Assembly (NCBI GenBank): GCA_016342755.1 | Contig: JAEINS010000025.1 | Coordinates: forward strand, 1 to 64,000 | Direction of reading: 5' to 3' | Origin: Melioribacteraceae bacterium | GTDB taxonomy: Bacteria > Bacteroidota > Ignavibacteria > Ignavibacteriales > Melioribacteraceae | Length of the DNA stretch: 64,000 nucleotides | Shown: one piece after another, positions 17,228 to 28,200 of the stretch | Layout: every line of letters begins with the position of its first letter | How positions within the stretch are numbered: the stretch's first letter is position 1 | Translations under genes and position numbers: made by a program | Notes under the pieces: generated by a model | Seen by the model: the letters and a program-made list of their open reading frames with translations, nothing else | Told to the model about the DNA's origin: nothing | The model's database searches: none

Positions 17228-17605
17228 TCCTTTTTAATCGATTGGCTAATATAATTATTTTTTATTATTTATACTCTTCCTGCAAATTGAAATATTAAGG
17301 ATTTAAGTTTTTAGTTAATAAACTGATGATATTTTTAATTACGAATTTGGAAATCTGAAAATCATCTGATCAAAGAATACATTAATTTAGAAACCAGAGC
17401 TGAATTAATTTCAACTTATTTATATAGTTTTACATGTACCGAATACCTGAAATAGTTAATCCAGGCATTTTAAGACATATTCCAGGCAATAACATTATTT
17501 GTATACTTCGATTTTAGATGGTTTTTAATGTTTTTTGATTATGGCACAATCTTTAATGATTATTAAGGGAAATGAATTCAATTTGTTAACCTTAAGGAGG
17601 AAAAA
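17228..17605. other. Divergent intergenic region upstream of the type IX secreted protein
   Basis: These 378 AT-rich bases separate the flavoprotein gene (minus) from the secreted-protein gene (plus) and must contain both promoters. The visible structure is a direct repeat of TCCAGGCA at 17460-17467 and 17481-17488, start to start 21 bases, about two helical turns. No RNA gene or longer repeat was seen. AAGGAGG lies 7 bases before the ATG at 17606. Confidence 0.5.
17460..17488. repeat. Direct repeat TCCAGGCA spaced by two helical turns
   Basis: TCCAGGCA occurs at 17460-17467 and 17481-17488, in phase on one face of the helix, about 120-145 bases before the start codon. CCAGGCAAT also occurs 79 bases before the GH13 gene (25146-25154). 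It could be an activator binding site; the short length makes chance a real possibility. Confidence 0.25.
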
Positions 17606-19507
17606 ATGAAATTCAGAAATTTACTTTCAATATTTATAATATTTTTGTTTTGTGCTGCTCTAAATGCCCAGACCGATATTCCACAAGATTTAACTGTAAA
17701 AGAAATTAATCACGGACACATGCCAATTGTCCAGCTTAAATGGGATTATTCGAAAAACACACTTTTCAACAGAATATCTTTTACAATTTATAGAAAGAAC
17801 CTTAATGAAACAGATAGTGAATTCATAAAATTATTTGTAATGCCGTTTGGCAAAATCTTTTATGATAAAATGGTAATTCCCGGAGGAAAATATAAATATT
17901 ACGTAACGGCAGTCGCCAACGGAGTTGAAAGTGATTCTTCTAATAATGTTCAAATTAATTTAAATGGTAAATTAAACCCGAATAAAAACGCGGTTGCTTT
18001 TGGAGTTGTAACAAATGAAACTGACGGTACTCCGGTTGCACATGCGCATCTTAAATTTATTGCCAAGAATATTTTTTCTACACAGAGTATTCATACAAAT
18101 GAAAACGGCGAATACTTATTAAACTTGTATCCCGGTGAATATTTTATGTATGTCGGGGCAAGAAGTTTTATACCCGAATTTTATGAAAACACTTTAAATA
18201 TCCAAGACGCTTCCTTTGTAACATTTAATGCCGAAGATTCTTTAGAATTCAACTTTGAATTAGAATCAATTGAGGAACCGGTTTTTAAAACTTTAAGCGG
18301 CAGAGTTACTGACTCACTTGGTAATCCGGTTAAAGCTCACCTGTTTGCCTCAAAAGTAATATTTAATTCCTTTCATAACAGAGTTAAACAAACACGAACT
18401 GATGATGACGGAAACTATAACATGCAGGTTATTGAAGGTGATACTCTTGTAGTTTATGCAAGACCAATTCCGTTAAAAGATTATATACCGGAATTTTATA
18501 ATGATAAGTTTACTTTAGCCGAAGCTGATAGAATTGTTATTGATGCCGATAAAGAAAACATAGATTTCATTTTAGGAAATCCTCCGCTATTTGAAAATGG
18601 AATTAGCGGAACTTTATCTGATACAGCAGGAAACAGTGTAATGGCGCACATATTAGCTGTAAAAGTTGATACAAGAATATTTCAGAATAGAAGAGTTGTT
18701 AGATGTATTGATAGTGATTCTTTAGGAAACTATGAATTATCTAATCTTGTTCCGGGAAATTATATTTTAGCTGCCAGACCGGAAAACGATTATATGCCAA
18801 CTTACTGGACTGCAGACAAAATTCAGACAATGAGATGGAAAGATGCTGATACTGTTTATGTTGATTCAGTCGGGATTATAGCAGATGTTAATTTTACACT
18901 TTATGAAAGACCTGATACCGGATTTGCAACTATAGAAGGAAATGTTGCGCGCAATGGCGGAAAAAACGGATCAAATAAGGAACAAAATATTTTTGGTGCT
19001 TATGTTTATGCGCTTGATGAAAACGGACAAGTTAAAAGCTACGGCATAGCTGATGGAAACGGGAAATACCAGATCACCGGATTAGTGCCTGGAACTTACT
19101 CAGTTGTTAGTGATGACGTTAATTTTTTATCGGAAGAAATTACAGAAATTACGGTTGATTACAGTGACAACTTAACTCAGAAAATAAATCTAAGTATGTC
19201 TGATGATCAGGTTACTGCCGTTGATGATAACAATAATATTCCTTCTGCATATTCATTAGATCAGAATTATCCAAATCCGTTTAACCCAGCAACAAGTATT
19301 AGTTTTAATATTGTACAAAACGGTAATGTTAAGCTAGAAGTATTTAATATTTTAGGACAGAAAGTTGTTACCTTATTAAACAAAGATATGAGCGCAGGTT
19401 ATCATAGAATAAATTTCAATGCCGCCAATCTTTCATCCGGAATTTATTTATACTCAATTAAAGCTAATGATTTTACTGCTGTTAGAAAAATGACTTTGCT
19501 TAAATAA
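17606..19507 (+). CDS. Secreted protein with carboxypeptidase-regulatory-like repeats and type IX sorting domain
   Basis: This 633-residue protein has a signal peptide (NLLSIFIIFLFCAALNAQ) and a fibronectin-III-like domain at about residues 25-125. Four related beta-sandwich repeats of the carboxypeptidase-regulatory type span about 130-550. Each begins near a GVVTNETDGTPVAHA or GRVTDSLGNPVKAH segment and continues ...GNYELSNLVPGNYIL. The C-terminal ~80 residues start YSLDQNYPNPFNPATSIS and end YSIKANDFTAVRKMTLLK, a type A sorting domain of the Por/type IX system. The protein is therefore expected at the cell surface or outside. Its molecular function is unknown; binding of glycans or adhesion is a guess. 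AAGGAGG supports the start. Confidence 0.9.
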   Translation: MKFRNLLSIFIIFLFCAALNAQTDIPQDLTVKEINHGHMPIVQLKWDYSKNTLFNRISFTIYRKNLNETDSEFIKLFVMPFGKIFYDKMVIPGGKYKYYVTAVANGVESDSSNNVQINLNGKLNPNKNAVAFGVVTNETDGTPVAHAHLKFIAKNIFSTQSIHTNENGEYLLNLYPGEYFMYVGARSFIPEFYENTLNIQDASFVTFNAEDSLEFNFELESIEEPVFKTLSGRVTDSLGNPVKAHLFASKVIFNSFHNRVKQTRTDDDGNYNMQVIEGDTLVVYARPIPLKDYIPEFYNDKFTLAEADRIVIDADKENIDFILGNPPLFENGISGTLSDTAGNSVMAHILAVKVDTRIFQNRRVVRCIDSDSLGNYELSNLVPGNYILAARPENDYMPTYWTADKIQTMRWKDADTVYVDSVGIIADVNFTLYERPDTGFATIEGNVARNGGKNGSNKEQNIFGAYVYALDENGQVKSYGIADGNGKYQITGLVPGTYSVVSDDVNFLSEEITEITVDYSDNLTQKINLSMSDDQVTAVDDNNNIPSAYSLDQNYPNPFNPATSISFNIVQNGNVKLEVFNILGQKVVTLLNKDMSAGYHRINFNAANLSSGIYLYSIKANDFTAVRKMTLLK

Positions 19508-19550
19508 AAAAAGACATTCATGAAGAATGCCTTTAATAATTACATATTAA

Positions 19551-19580
19551 GAACTCCGGTAATTTTGCCGGAGTTTTTAT
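19551..19580. terminator. Bidirectional intrinsic terminator between the secreted-protein gene and tyrA
   Basis: AACTCCGG (19552-19559) and CCGGAGTT (19568-19575) pair perfectly around an 8-base loop, and TTTTTAT follows on the plus strand. It lies between two convergent genes and can serve both. Confidence 0.8.
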
Positions 19581-19620
19581 TTCATTTGAAATCAGTAAAT
19601 ATTTATTAAGCTGAAAAAAC

Positions 19621-20715
19621 TTACTTCCCGTCCTGAATAACTTTTGTCTCGAAGCCAATTTCATGCATAACTTCCTGAGCAATTACAGCTTCACTTTCTG
19701 AGTTGAACGACATTCTAAATGTTCCGCCGGTGCCCTCTCTTATTTTTAAAAGCTCAATATCTTTTATATTAATGCCTACATTAAATAATGCAGTAGAAAT
19801 TTTACTTATCACTCCGGGAACATCACTTACAAAAACAAAAATATCAACTAACGGATTTAAAAAACCCTTTGTATTCTTTGGGATTTCATCACGTTTAATT
19901 CTTGAACTTTCAAACTTAGATTCAATTACAGGAAAATTCCCCTCATATATTTTATCTTTTAACGAATTTAATTCATTTATAAATTCGTCTAATGAATCTA
20001 ATATCCGGTCTTTATTCTTTTTTATTACCGGTTCCCAAATACTAAAATCACTTGACGCAATTCTTGTCATGTCGCGAAAACCGCCGGCTGCAAAATCCAG
20101 AAAGTTTATTTCGTTATCATTTTTTGCAGCGGTATTTACTAATGATACTGATAAAAGCTGAGGTAAATGACTAACATTAGCAACAACTTTATCATGAGTA
20201 TTGGCGTTAAGAAAAGTAATTCTGGCACCCAGTAACTTTATCACTTTCAAAAATTCATCCGCTAAAGGATTTGATTTTGCTGCTTCAGAAATTATATAAA
20301 CGGAATTTTCGAAAAGTAAAGGATCAGAATTATCATAGCCACCTTTTTCTTTACCAGTCATTGGATGTCCGCCAAAATATAATCCTTCACTTTCAAGCTC
20401 ATCCCAAAGATCCTGAAAAACAGACTTAACTCCGCAAACATCAGTAAGAACACTGTTCTTCTTAAGTCTGGGAGCTAATTCTTTAAAAAGTTTTATTGAA
20501 TAATCCACAGGAGTACATAAAAAAATCAGATCTGATTCAAGAGCTTCATCTATATTATAGAGCCTGTTGTCAATTGCTAAATCTAATTCTGCCTGTTCTA
20601 AAACTACTTCCCGGTCAAAAGCTTTAATCACAAACTCTCTTTCACATTTTCTTAATGCTTTAGCAATTGATCCGCCGATTAAACCTAATCCGATAATAGA
20701 AATGCTTTTGATCAT
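19621..20715 (-). CDS. tyrA: Prephenate dehydrogenase with ACT domain
   Basis: The enzyme oxidises prephenate to 4-hydroxyphenylpyruvate with NAD(P)+ in tyrosine synthesis. The 364-residue product has an N-terminal Rossmann motif (IIGLGLIGGSIAKALRK), the catalytic region GGHPMTGKEKGGYDNSD, the substrate His/Asn segment VANVSHLPQLLS, and a C-terminal ACT domain (VSDVPGVISKISTALFNVGI) that probably senses tyrosine. The start at 20715 lies one base after the stop of the DAHP synthase gene; a longer frame starting inside that gene is rejected. The pairing with DAHP synthase makes a small aromatic-amino-acid operon. Confidence 0.93.
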   Translation of the reverse strand: MIKSISIIGLGLIGGSIAKALRKCEREFVIKAFDREVVLEQAELDLAIDNRLYNIDEALESDLIFLCTPVDYSIKLFKELAPRLKKNSVLTDVCGVKSVFQDLWDELESEGLYFGGHPMTGKEKGGYDNSDPLLFENSVYIISEAAKSNPLADEFLKVIKLLGARITFLNANTHDKVVANVSHLPQLLSVSLVNTAAKNDNEINFLDFAAGGFRDMTRIASSDFSIWEPVIKKNKDRILDSLDEFINELNSLKDKIYEGNFPVIESKFESSRIKRDEIPKNTKGFLNPLVDIFVFVSDVPGVISKISTALFNVGINIKDIELLKIREGTGGTFRMSFNSESEAVIAQEVMHEIGFETKVIQDGK

Positions 20716-20716
20716 T

Positions 20717-21733
20717 TTATAATAACTTCCTGCCAATTGCATTTGCTATTAAGTTTAATTCCTGAACCAAAGTTTTATATTCTTCAGGCAATAATGCTTG
20801 CGGGCCGTCAGACATTGCATTTTCCGGATCATCATGAATTTCTATCATAATACTATCGGCACCGGCAGCAACAGCGGCTCTTGCCATTGGAGCAACCTGA
20901 TCTCTAAATCCGGTTGCATGAGATGGATCGGCTACTACAGGAAGATGGCTTTTTTTATGTACAACCGGAATCGCAGATAAATCGAATGTATTACGAGTAT
21001 ATGTTTCAAAAGTTCTGATTCCTCTTTCACACAGCATTATATCTTTGTTACCTTGTGCAAGCATATATTCTGCCGACATTAACCATTCTTCAATAGTTGC
21101 GGATAATCCTCTCTTAAGCATAATTGGAGTTGAAGTTTTCCCAAGTTCTCTAATAAGCGAGAAGTTTTGCATGTTACGCGCTCCTACCTGGAAAATGTCT
21201 GCGTACTTTTCAATCAACTCTATCTGACTAATTTCCATTACTTCGGTGATTACAATTAAACCATATTCATCCGCGGCAGCACGCATTAATTTTAAACCTT
21301 CTTCTCCCATTCCCTGAAAAGAATAAGGTGATGAACGCGGTTTAAATGCGCCACCTCTTAAAATTTTAGAGCCGGATTCAGCAACAACTTTTGCTAAACG
21401 GAAAATTTGATCTTCACTTTCTACCGAACAGGGTCCAGCCATCATTGCAATTGATGTTCCGCCAATCTCAACATCCTTCACTTTAATAATTGTGTTTCCT
21501 TCTTGAAAACTTCTACTGGCAAGCTTAAATGGAGCTGTTACACGATAAACATCTGAAACACCATCTAAAATTTTAACCTTTCTGGTATCAAAACCCGGCT
21601 TAACACCAATGGCTCCAATAATTGTTCTTTGAACACCAGATGATCTGTGGATCTGAAATCCATAATCTTCTAAATGCTTAACTATATTTTCTATTTGCTG
21701 CTCGGTAGCATTATTTTCTAATATTACAACCAC
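20717..21733 (-). CDS. aroF: 3-deoxy-7-phosphoheptulonate synthase, type I-beta with N-terminal regulatory domain
   Basis: DAHP synthase condenses phosphoenolpyruvate and erythrose 4-phosphate in the first step of the shikimate pathway. Residues 1-70 are a ferredoxin-like regulatory domain (VVILENNATEQQIENIVKHL...) as in Thermotoga-type enzymes, where tyrosine binding inhibits. The TIM-barrel domain shows AGPCSVES, GGAFKPRSSPYSFQGMG, QVGARNMQNF, MLKRG and DPSHATG, which are core metal- and PEP-binding motifs. The start codon is GTG with GGAG 8 bases upstream. It follows the DUF1684 gene by 15 bases and precedes tyrA by one. Confidence 0.96.
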   Translation of the reverse strand: MVVILENNATEQQIENIVKHLEDYGFQIHRSSGVQRTIIGAIGVKPGFDTRKVKILDGVSDVYRVTAPFKLASRSFQEGNTIIKVKDVEIGGTSIAMMAGPCSVESEDQIFRLAKVVAESGSKILRGGAFKPRSSPYSFQGMGEEGLKLMRAAADEYGLIVITEVMEISQIELIEKYADIFQVGARNMQNFSLIRELGKTSTPIMLKRGLSATIEEWLMSAEYMLAQGNKDIMLCERGIRTFETYTRNTFDLSAIPVVHKKSHLPVVADPSHATGFRDQVAPMARAAVAAGADSIMIEIHDDPENAMSDGPQALLPEEYKTLVQELNLIANAIGRKLL

Positions 21734-21748
21734 GTTATTACTCCATAA

Positions 21749-22375
21749 TTAATCATGAAAACTTTTTTCGCCCGCTTCAATTTTTATATCCAGATAATCC
21801 TCTTTTGTAGGCATTGCACAAGAATACTCTTTACTGTAAGCACAATAAGGATTAAACGCTAAATTGAAATCGATTTTATATTCATAATCACTCTCCGGTG
21901 ATTTCTTAAAATTCAAATAACGGCCAACACCGTATGTTTCTTTGCTAGATGTTTTATCCGTAAACCATATACTATAATATATATCCCCCTTATGAGAACT
22001 TTCATAAACATTAACTTTCCTTTCACCTTCTTTGAAATTAATGTTAAGATATCCAAACCTGACCGATTTTCTTTCCTCTCCTTTTGTTCCAAAAACAGTT
22101 ACAGTATCCTTAACATCATACTCGTATAACTTGCTTCTAAAAACATATTCAGGATCAGCATCGTAATATTTAAGAGGATGAAATTCTACTTTCCCCTTAT
22201 AATTAAACGGCGAGCTGGATTCATTTTTCATAGTTTCATTTTTTTCTGTTCTTTTATCTTCAATCTGATTGATGTATTCTTGTTCTTCCGGAGTATAATC
22301 TTTTCCGCATGATACAATAAACATCAATGCTAGAACAATTATTAATTTGATATTGTTCACATGAGTCCTTTTCAT
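21749..22375 (-). CDS. DUF1684 family lipoprotein
   Basis: The 208-residue protein has a lipoprotein signal (LIIVLALMFIVSC, lipid-bearing Cys near residue 23) and a C-terminal half matching DUF1684: GRYLNFKKSPESDYEYKIDFNLAFNPYCAYSK (positions about 21830-21930), ending IEAGEKSF. DUF1684 proteins are envelope beta-rich proteins with no established reaction. Its ATG overlaps the mutS stop by one base (TAATG), so it is translated with mutS, although no link to mismatch repair is implied. Confidence 0.85.
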   Translation of the reverse strand: MKRTHVNNIKLIIVLALMFIVSCGKDYTPEEQEYINQIEDKRTEKNETMKNESSSPFNYKGKVEFHPLKYYDADPEYVFRSKLYEYDVKDTVTVFGTKGEERKSVRFGYLNINFKEGERKVNVYESSHKGDIYYSIWFTDKTSSKETYGVGRYLNFKKSPESDYEYKIDFNLAFNPYCAYSKEYSCAMPTKEDYLDIKIEAGEKSFHD

Positions 22376-24990
22376 TATTTATTTTCGGTTACTTTTTTCT
22401 TTAACTCATTTAACTTATTAAGTGCTTCAAGCGGAGTTAAGTTATCAACTGATAGATCAGAAATTTCTTTCCTGATCTTATCATCCTTAACTTCAAAAAG
22501 ACTGAATTGAAGTTCATCATCACCTTTTCTGAATTTAGCTATCTTAGCCTTTTTAACATCGTAAGGAGTAAGTTCTTTACTCTCAAGATTTTCTAAAATC
22601 TCTTTTGCCCTATTAGTAACATACAACGGCAATCCCGCCATTTGCCCGACCTGAATACCGTAACTATGATCGGCACCGCCGGAAGATACTTTGTGAAGAA
22701 ATATTACCTTGTCGCCATATTCCCTTACTTCAACTTTAAAATTTCTAATACGCGGAAAGATTGTTGCCATCTCGTTTAATTCGTGATAGTGAGTTGCAAA
22801 CAAAGTCTTAGCCGCCACATTCGGATTTTCATGAAGAAACTCAGTTATAGACCATGCAATCGAGATGCCATCAAACGTACTTGTACCTCGCCCAATTTCA
22901 TCCAGCAGAATTAGGCTTTTATTTGTAGCATTATTCAAAATATTTGCCGCTTCCTGCATCTCAACAAGAAATGTACTTTCACCCGCAGTTATATTATCAC
23001 TTGCGCCAACACGAGTGTAGATTTTATCAACTAATCCGAGCTTTACAGATTCAGCCGGAACAAAAGAGCCTATCTGAGCAAGTAAAACTATTAATCCAAT
23101 CTGTCTTAGATATACAGATTTACCGGCCATATTAGGACCAGTTAAAACTATTATCTGATCTTCACTATTATTTAATTTACAATCATTAGAAGTAAACTTT
23201 TCACCGGGAGGTAAAATTCTTTCAACAACCGGATGCCGTCCTCCAACTATATCTAAATCATCCGATTCATCGATAATTGGTTTTATATAATTATATTCAA
23301 AAGCAGATTCCGCAAACGATAAATAACAATCGAGCATAGCTATTAAGTGAGCATTTCTCTGAATTGCTTCTGTTTGCTCCGCAACTTTTATTCTAACATC
23401 ATTAAATAATTCTGATTCAATCTTAACAATATTATCTTCTGCATTTAGGATTTTATCCTCGTAAACTTTCAGCTCCGGAGTAATATATCTTTCACTATTA
23501 ACAAGAGTCTGCTTACGAATATATTCTTCGGGTACTTTTCCGCGGTGAGCATTGCTTATTTCAATGTAATAGCCAAAAACCCTGTTATAACTGACTTTTA
23601 GCGATGAAATATTTGTTCTCTCTCTTTCATCCTTTTGCAGATTGGCTATCCATGTTTTTGCATTTATAGAAAGATCTCTTAACTCATCTAGTTCATAGTT
23701 ATAACCATTTCTTATAACATTACCATCGGTAACACTTAAAGGAGGTGTATCAGAAACCGCAAGTTCAACTATATCAACAATTTCTCTAAGTATATCTAGA
23801 TGAATATTGATTTTTTGAATTGAAGATGAATTCACATTTTCGAGCAAAGTTTTTATTTTGGGAATCTTTTTTAAGGAAGATTTAATATTAACAATCTCCC
23901 GGGGATTTGCGCGTCCGGTACAAACTCTTGAAATCAGTCTTTCAAGATCACCAATCTCTTTTAACTCAGTTCTTAAATCTTCTCTCAGATTTTTATTTTT
24001 ATAAAATTCCTCAACACAGTTTTGCCTGTCAATAATTGGGTCTATAGATCTTAATGGAGCTGAAATCCATTTCTTAAGCATCCTTCCGCCCATTGCAGTC
24101 TGTGTTTTATCGAGAATTGAAATTAATGATCCTTCTCTTCCGCCATCCTGCATCGAGAAAGTAATTTCCAAATTTCGTTTTGTTGCAAAATCAAGCAGCA
24201 TAAAATCGGAAGGATTATACTTTGATATCTTATTGATATGCGATAAATTCGCCTTCTGTGTTTCGTTTAGATAATTAAGTGTAGACCCGGCAGCAGAAAT
24301 TCCCGCAGTTAAATTTTCAATTCCAAATCCTTTTAAGTTTTTAGTCTTAAAATGATTTAAAAGAAGATCCTTGCCATAATCATAATTAAAAATCCAGTCA
24401 TCAATTTTAGTTATACGGATCGATGAATTTAGTTTAGTAATAATGGGCTCTAATTCATTTTTTTGTTTTTTCTGAACTAATATTTCGGCAGGATTTACAA
24501 GTCCGATTTGCTCAGTAATCTCATTTGCGTTTACTTCATAAGCGTAAAATTCACCGGTAGAGATATCACAAAATGAAAGTCCTATAATTTCATTTTGAAT
24601 AATTATTGAAAGAAGATAATTATTCTTTTTATGATCGAGCAGTTTATCTGATAAGGCAACACCCGGAGTAACTACTTCTACAACATCCCTTTTAACAATT
24701 CCTTTGGCTAGTTTAGGATTTTCAACTTGTTCGCAAATAGCAACTCTGAATCCGGCTCTTACAAGTTTTGGAAGATACGTATCAATAGCATGATGAGGAA
24801 ATCCGGCAAGCGGAGTTTCACTGGCTAATCCATTTGCTCTTTTGGTTAAGGTAATTCCCAAAGCCTTTGATGCCAGCTTTGCATCTTCATCAAAAGTTTC
24901 AAAAAAATCACCGACTCTAAAAAGCAAAAGTGTATCTGGATTACTTTCCTTAATCTTGTAATACTGGGTCATTAGTGGTGTTTTGGCCAT
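22375..24990 (-). CDS. mutS: DNA mismatch repair protein MutS
   Basis: MutS recognises base mismatches and starts repair with MutL. The 871-residue product is full length. The mismatch-contact Phe-x-Glu motif occurs in RVGDFFETFDEDA near the N-terminus. The C-terminal ATPase has TGPNMAGKSVYLRQ (Walker A), GESTFLVEM, LLDEIGRGTSTFDG (Walker B) and ATHYHEL. The helix-turn-helix dimerisation segment (GLPLYVTNRAKEILENLE) follows. I prefer the ATG at 24990 (MAKTPLM); an in-frame GTG lies two codons upstream. It leads a four-gene run with the DUF1684, DAHP synthase and tyrA genes, with gaps of -1, 15 and 1 bases. Confidence 0.97.
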   Translation of the reverse strand: MAKTPLMTQYYKIKESNPDTLLLFRVGDFFETFDEDAKLASKALGITLTKRANGLASETPLAGFPHHAIDTYLPKLVRAGFRVAICEQVENPKLAKGIVKRDVVEVVTPGVALSDKLLDHKKNNYLLSIIIQNEIIGLSFCDISTGEFYAYEVNANEITEQIGLVNPAEILVQKKQKNELEPIITKLNSSIRITKIDDWIFNYDYGKDLLLNHFKTKNLKGFGIENLTAGISAAGSTLNYLNETQKANLSHINKISKYNPSDFMLLDFATKRNLEITFSMQDGGREGSLISILDKTQTAMGGRMLKKWISAPLRSIDPIIDRQNCVEEFYKNKNLREDLRTELKEIGDLERLISRVCTGRANPREIVNIKSSLKKIPKIKTLLENVNSSSIQKINIHLDILREIVDIVELAVSDTPPLSVTDGNVIRNGYNYELDELRDLSINAKTWIANLQKDERERTNISSLKVSYNRVFGYYIEISNAHRGKVPEEYIRKQTLVNSERYITPELKVYEDKILNAEDNIVKIESELFNDVRIKVAEQTEAIQRNAHLIAMLDCYLSFAESAFEYNYIKPIIDESDDLDIVGGRHPVVERILPPGEKFTSNDCKLNNSEDQIIVLTGPNMAGKSVYLRQIGLIVLLAQIGSFVPAESVKLGLVDKIYTRVGASDNITAGESTFLVEMQEAANILNNATNKSLILLDEIGRGTSTFDGISIAWSITEFLHENPNVAAKTLFATHYHELNEMATIFPRIRNFKVEVREYGDKVIFLHKVSSGGADHSYGIQVGQMAGLPLYVTNRAKEILENLESKELTPYDVKKAKIAKFRKGDDELQFSLFEVKDDKIRKEISDLSVDNLTPLEALNKLNELKKKVTENK

Positions 24991-25224
24991 ATTCACTTAA
25001 ATTTTTTCAAACTTAAAATATAGTTTAATGAGACATCAAATTCAATTTACACTTTACGGTTAATTATTTACCATTATGAATATTTATTATGTATTCAGCA
25101 GAAAATATTATCATGTACAATTATGTTTCTTATTCAATATTAAAACCAGGCAATGAGAATTTCAAAATCTTTTTTTTTATATTAAAAGATTAAAAAAACT
25201 GAGCTATAATTCTGGAGAATCTCC

Positions 25225-28200
25225 ATGTCAATAAATAAATCAAGTATATTTCATCTAAAATCATCATTGGGTAATTTTGATTATTCAACAAAAGCTTTTC
25301 CTACATATGAATTTCATATTGCTAAGAATGTAAGAGAAAAATATTCCATCGATGAAACTTTATTTTCGATAAACGGGAATGTTATATTTGCTAATTTTAC
25401 TGAGATTAGAAAGTTCACTGGCAAAATAAATGAAAAACGAGCTAATGATCAAAAAGTGAAAAGTGGATTAATAAACGCGACAGGCCTGCTGGATGAAATA
25501 TTTCACTTTTTATTAAGAGAATATGAGATCTCTGAAAACCCGGGAGTATTTAGCAGAGCAGTTTTGCATCTTGAACAAAATATTGGCAATACGGAATTAA
25601 AATGGTTATTAACCGAATTTGTCGAGCTCTTCCCGCCAATTGCAGTGTACAAAGGCAAATTAAACACTTCGGAATATTTAAACAGCTCAACTGAAAATCG
25701 TTCTAATTATGAAATAACTCTTGAGGAACTATTATTACTCCATATCGCGAACTTTAATCCCGCAAACAAAGATATAATTGAACTATTTGATGAAAAATAT
25801 TTTTCTAATAAAGAAACTTATAAAAAGATTATATCAGCTCTTGATTCATTTTTCCAAAAAGAAAAAACCTTTGGCCCTTTTAAACATGATATTTTCTCAC
25901 TTCTAAAAGCTCCAATCTTAAACAGTCCGGATGATATTGAGGGACAACTTGAATTCATTAAAAATAACTTCGGCATTTTAATAGAAGATAAATTCTTAAA
26001 CAAAATTTTAAGGAGTAAAGATTTAATCCGCGAAGATATTCTATTGGGCGGATTTGGCGGCGGCGGTGCCCCGACTGTTGTTCCAAGTTTTAAAGGTTTA
26101 ACTGATAACGCAGATATATTCTCAATCGGGAAATCAGGATACAAATATGCAGTAGACGCGCATCTGGAATATGATGAACCGGAAAACTTTACTGAGGATA
26201 TTGGCTGGATGCCGCAAGTAGTTCTTCTGGCAAAAAATGCTTATGTGTGGCTCGATCAATTATCAAAAAAATATCAGAGACATATTCATAGATTAGACCA
26301 GGTGCCAAATGAAGAACTTGATATGCTTGCAGGATGGAATTTTAATAGTCTCTGGCTAATTGGAATTTGGGAAAGATGTGAAGCATCAAAAAAAATAAAA
26401 CACAAAATGGGTAATCCGGATGCTGTTGCATCGGCTTATTCTTTAGATGATTATGTAATTGCAAATGCACTTGGCGGTGATGAGGCTTATGATAACCTTA
26501 ACAAAAGAGCAAAAGAACGCGGTATCCGTTTAGCAAGCGATATGGTTCCTAATCACACTGGAATTTCTTCTAAATGGGTTGCGGAACATCCCGACTATTT
26601 TATTCAGACTGATTTTCCTCCATTCCCGGGATATAAATTTACAGGGGAAGATTTATCAGATCATCCGGATATACAAGTAAGAATTGAAGACGGTTATTAT
26701 AATCATTCGGATGCATCGGTTGTTTTCCAGAGAGTTGATAATAGAAATGGTGAGGTAGTATATATTTATCATGGAAATGATGGAACTGTGATGCCATGGA
26801 ATGATACTGCCCAGCTGAACATGCTTAAAGCTGAAGTTCGCGAAGCGGTTATTCAGAAAATATTCCATGTTGCCCGTAAGTTTTCAATAATTCGTTTTGA
26901 TGCAGCAATGACTTTAGCCAAAAAACATTTTCAAAGACTCTGGTTTCCCCAACCCGGAACAGGAGGCGATATTCCTTCACGTTCAGATCATGGTTTAACC
27001 CGACAAGAATTTGATAACTGGTTTCCAAAAGAATTTTGGAGAGAAGTTGTAGACAGAATAAATAGTGAAATGCCCGAAACACTTTTGTTGGCCGAAGCAT
27101 TCTGGTTAATGGAAGGATATTTCGTTCGTACTTTAGGAATGCATCGCGTTTATAACAGCGCGTTTATGCACATGTTAATGAAAGAAGAAAATAAAAAATT
27201 TAGAGGTCTAATTACAAACACTCTCGAATTTGAACCTGAAATATTGAAACGCTATGTTAATTTTATGAGTAACCCTGACGAAGAGACTGCTATTAAGCAG
27301 TTTGGAACTGATGATAAATATTTTGGTGTTTGTACATTGATGATAACGCTTCCCGGACTTCCAATGTTTGCTCATGGACAAATTGAAGGCTACACAGAAA
27401 AATACGGCATGGAATACCAAAGAGCTTATTACAACGAAACTCCGGTTAACTGGCTTATTGAACGCCACGAAAGAGAAATATTCCCATTAATGAAGAAAAG
27501 ATATCTGTTCAGCCAGGTGCAAAATTTCTGGTACTTTGATTTCAACGATGATCACGGCAGTAAAAACAGTAATGTCTTTGCTTACACTAATATGACTGGT
27601 CATGAGCGTGCTCTGGTTTTTTACAATAATAAATATGATTCAACTTCCGGGAAAATATATTCCTCGACTCCTAAAATTGATGGTGACGGAAATAAAACAA
27701 AAACTTTAGCAAATGCGTTGAATATTAGTTTGGATGATAAAGCCTACTATGTATTCCGTGAACATTCTTCCGGGCTGGAATTTATAAAACACGGTAAAAG
27801 TTTTGCAACTGATGGATTTCATGTACAACTTCAGGGATTTGAATATTTAGTATTTCTAGACTTTAAAGAAGTTTACGACAACACCGGAGAACTTGGAAAG
27901 TTAGCAAACGAGCTTGGTAACAGAGGTATCCCATCGGTTGAACATGCATTACGCGATAGAGCTTTAGCTCCAATTCATGAAGCGGTTGAAAATTTCCTTA
28001 GTGAAGAAGATTTAAATCTGTTTATTAACAAATTTATTCTTGATTCAGATAACGATCTTGATTCCAAATTTTTGATTGACAGATATTACTATTTATTAAA
28101 TAGCATTAAAAGCTACTATCATTTAGAAGCGAATGTAGATGATGTTATTAAAGAATTTGAGCCTTCAATTGAATGTGTTAAAACATTAAGCGAAATTCTA

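Noticed and set aside
17432-17440. CATGTAC shared upstream of three plus-strand genes (17433, 25112, 48408)
   Set aside because: The same heptamer occurs in several coding regions, for example near 27830, 47578 and 56530, so it is not specific.
17545-17560. TGGCAC segment as a sigma-54 promoter
   Set aside because: No GC dinucleotide occurs at the required distance for the -12 element.
25205-25210. Perfect TATAAT just before the GH13 gene
   Set aside because: It is 15 bases from the start codon and would begin transcription after the GGAG site, making a leaderless mRNA; no fitting -35 is present.
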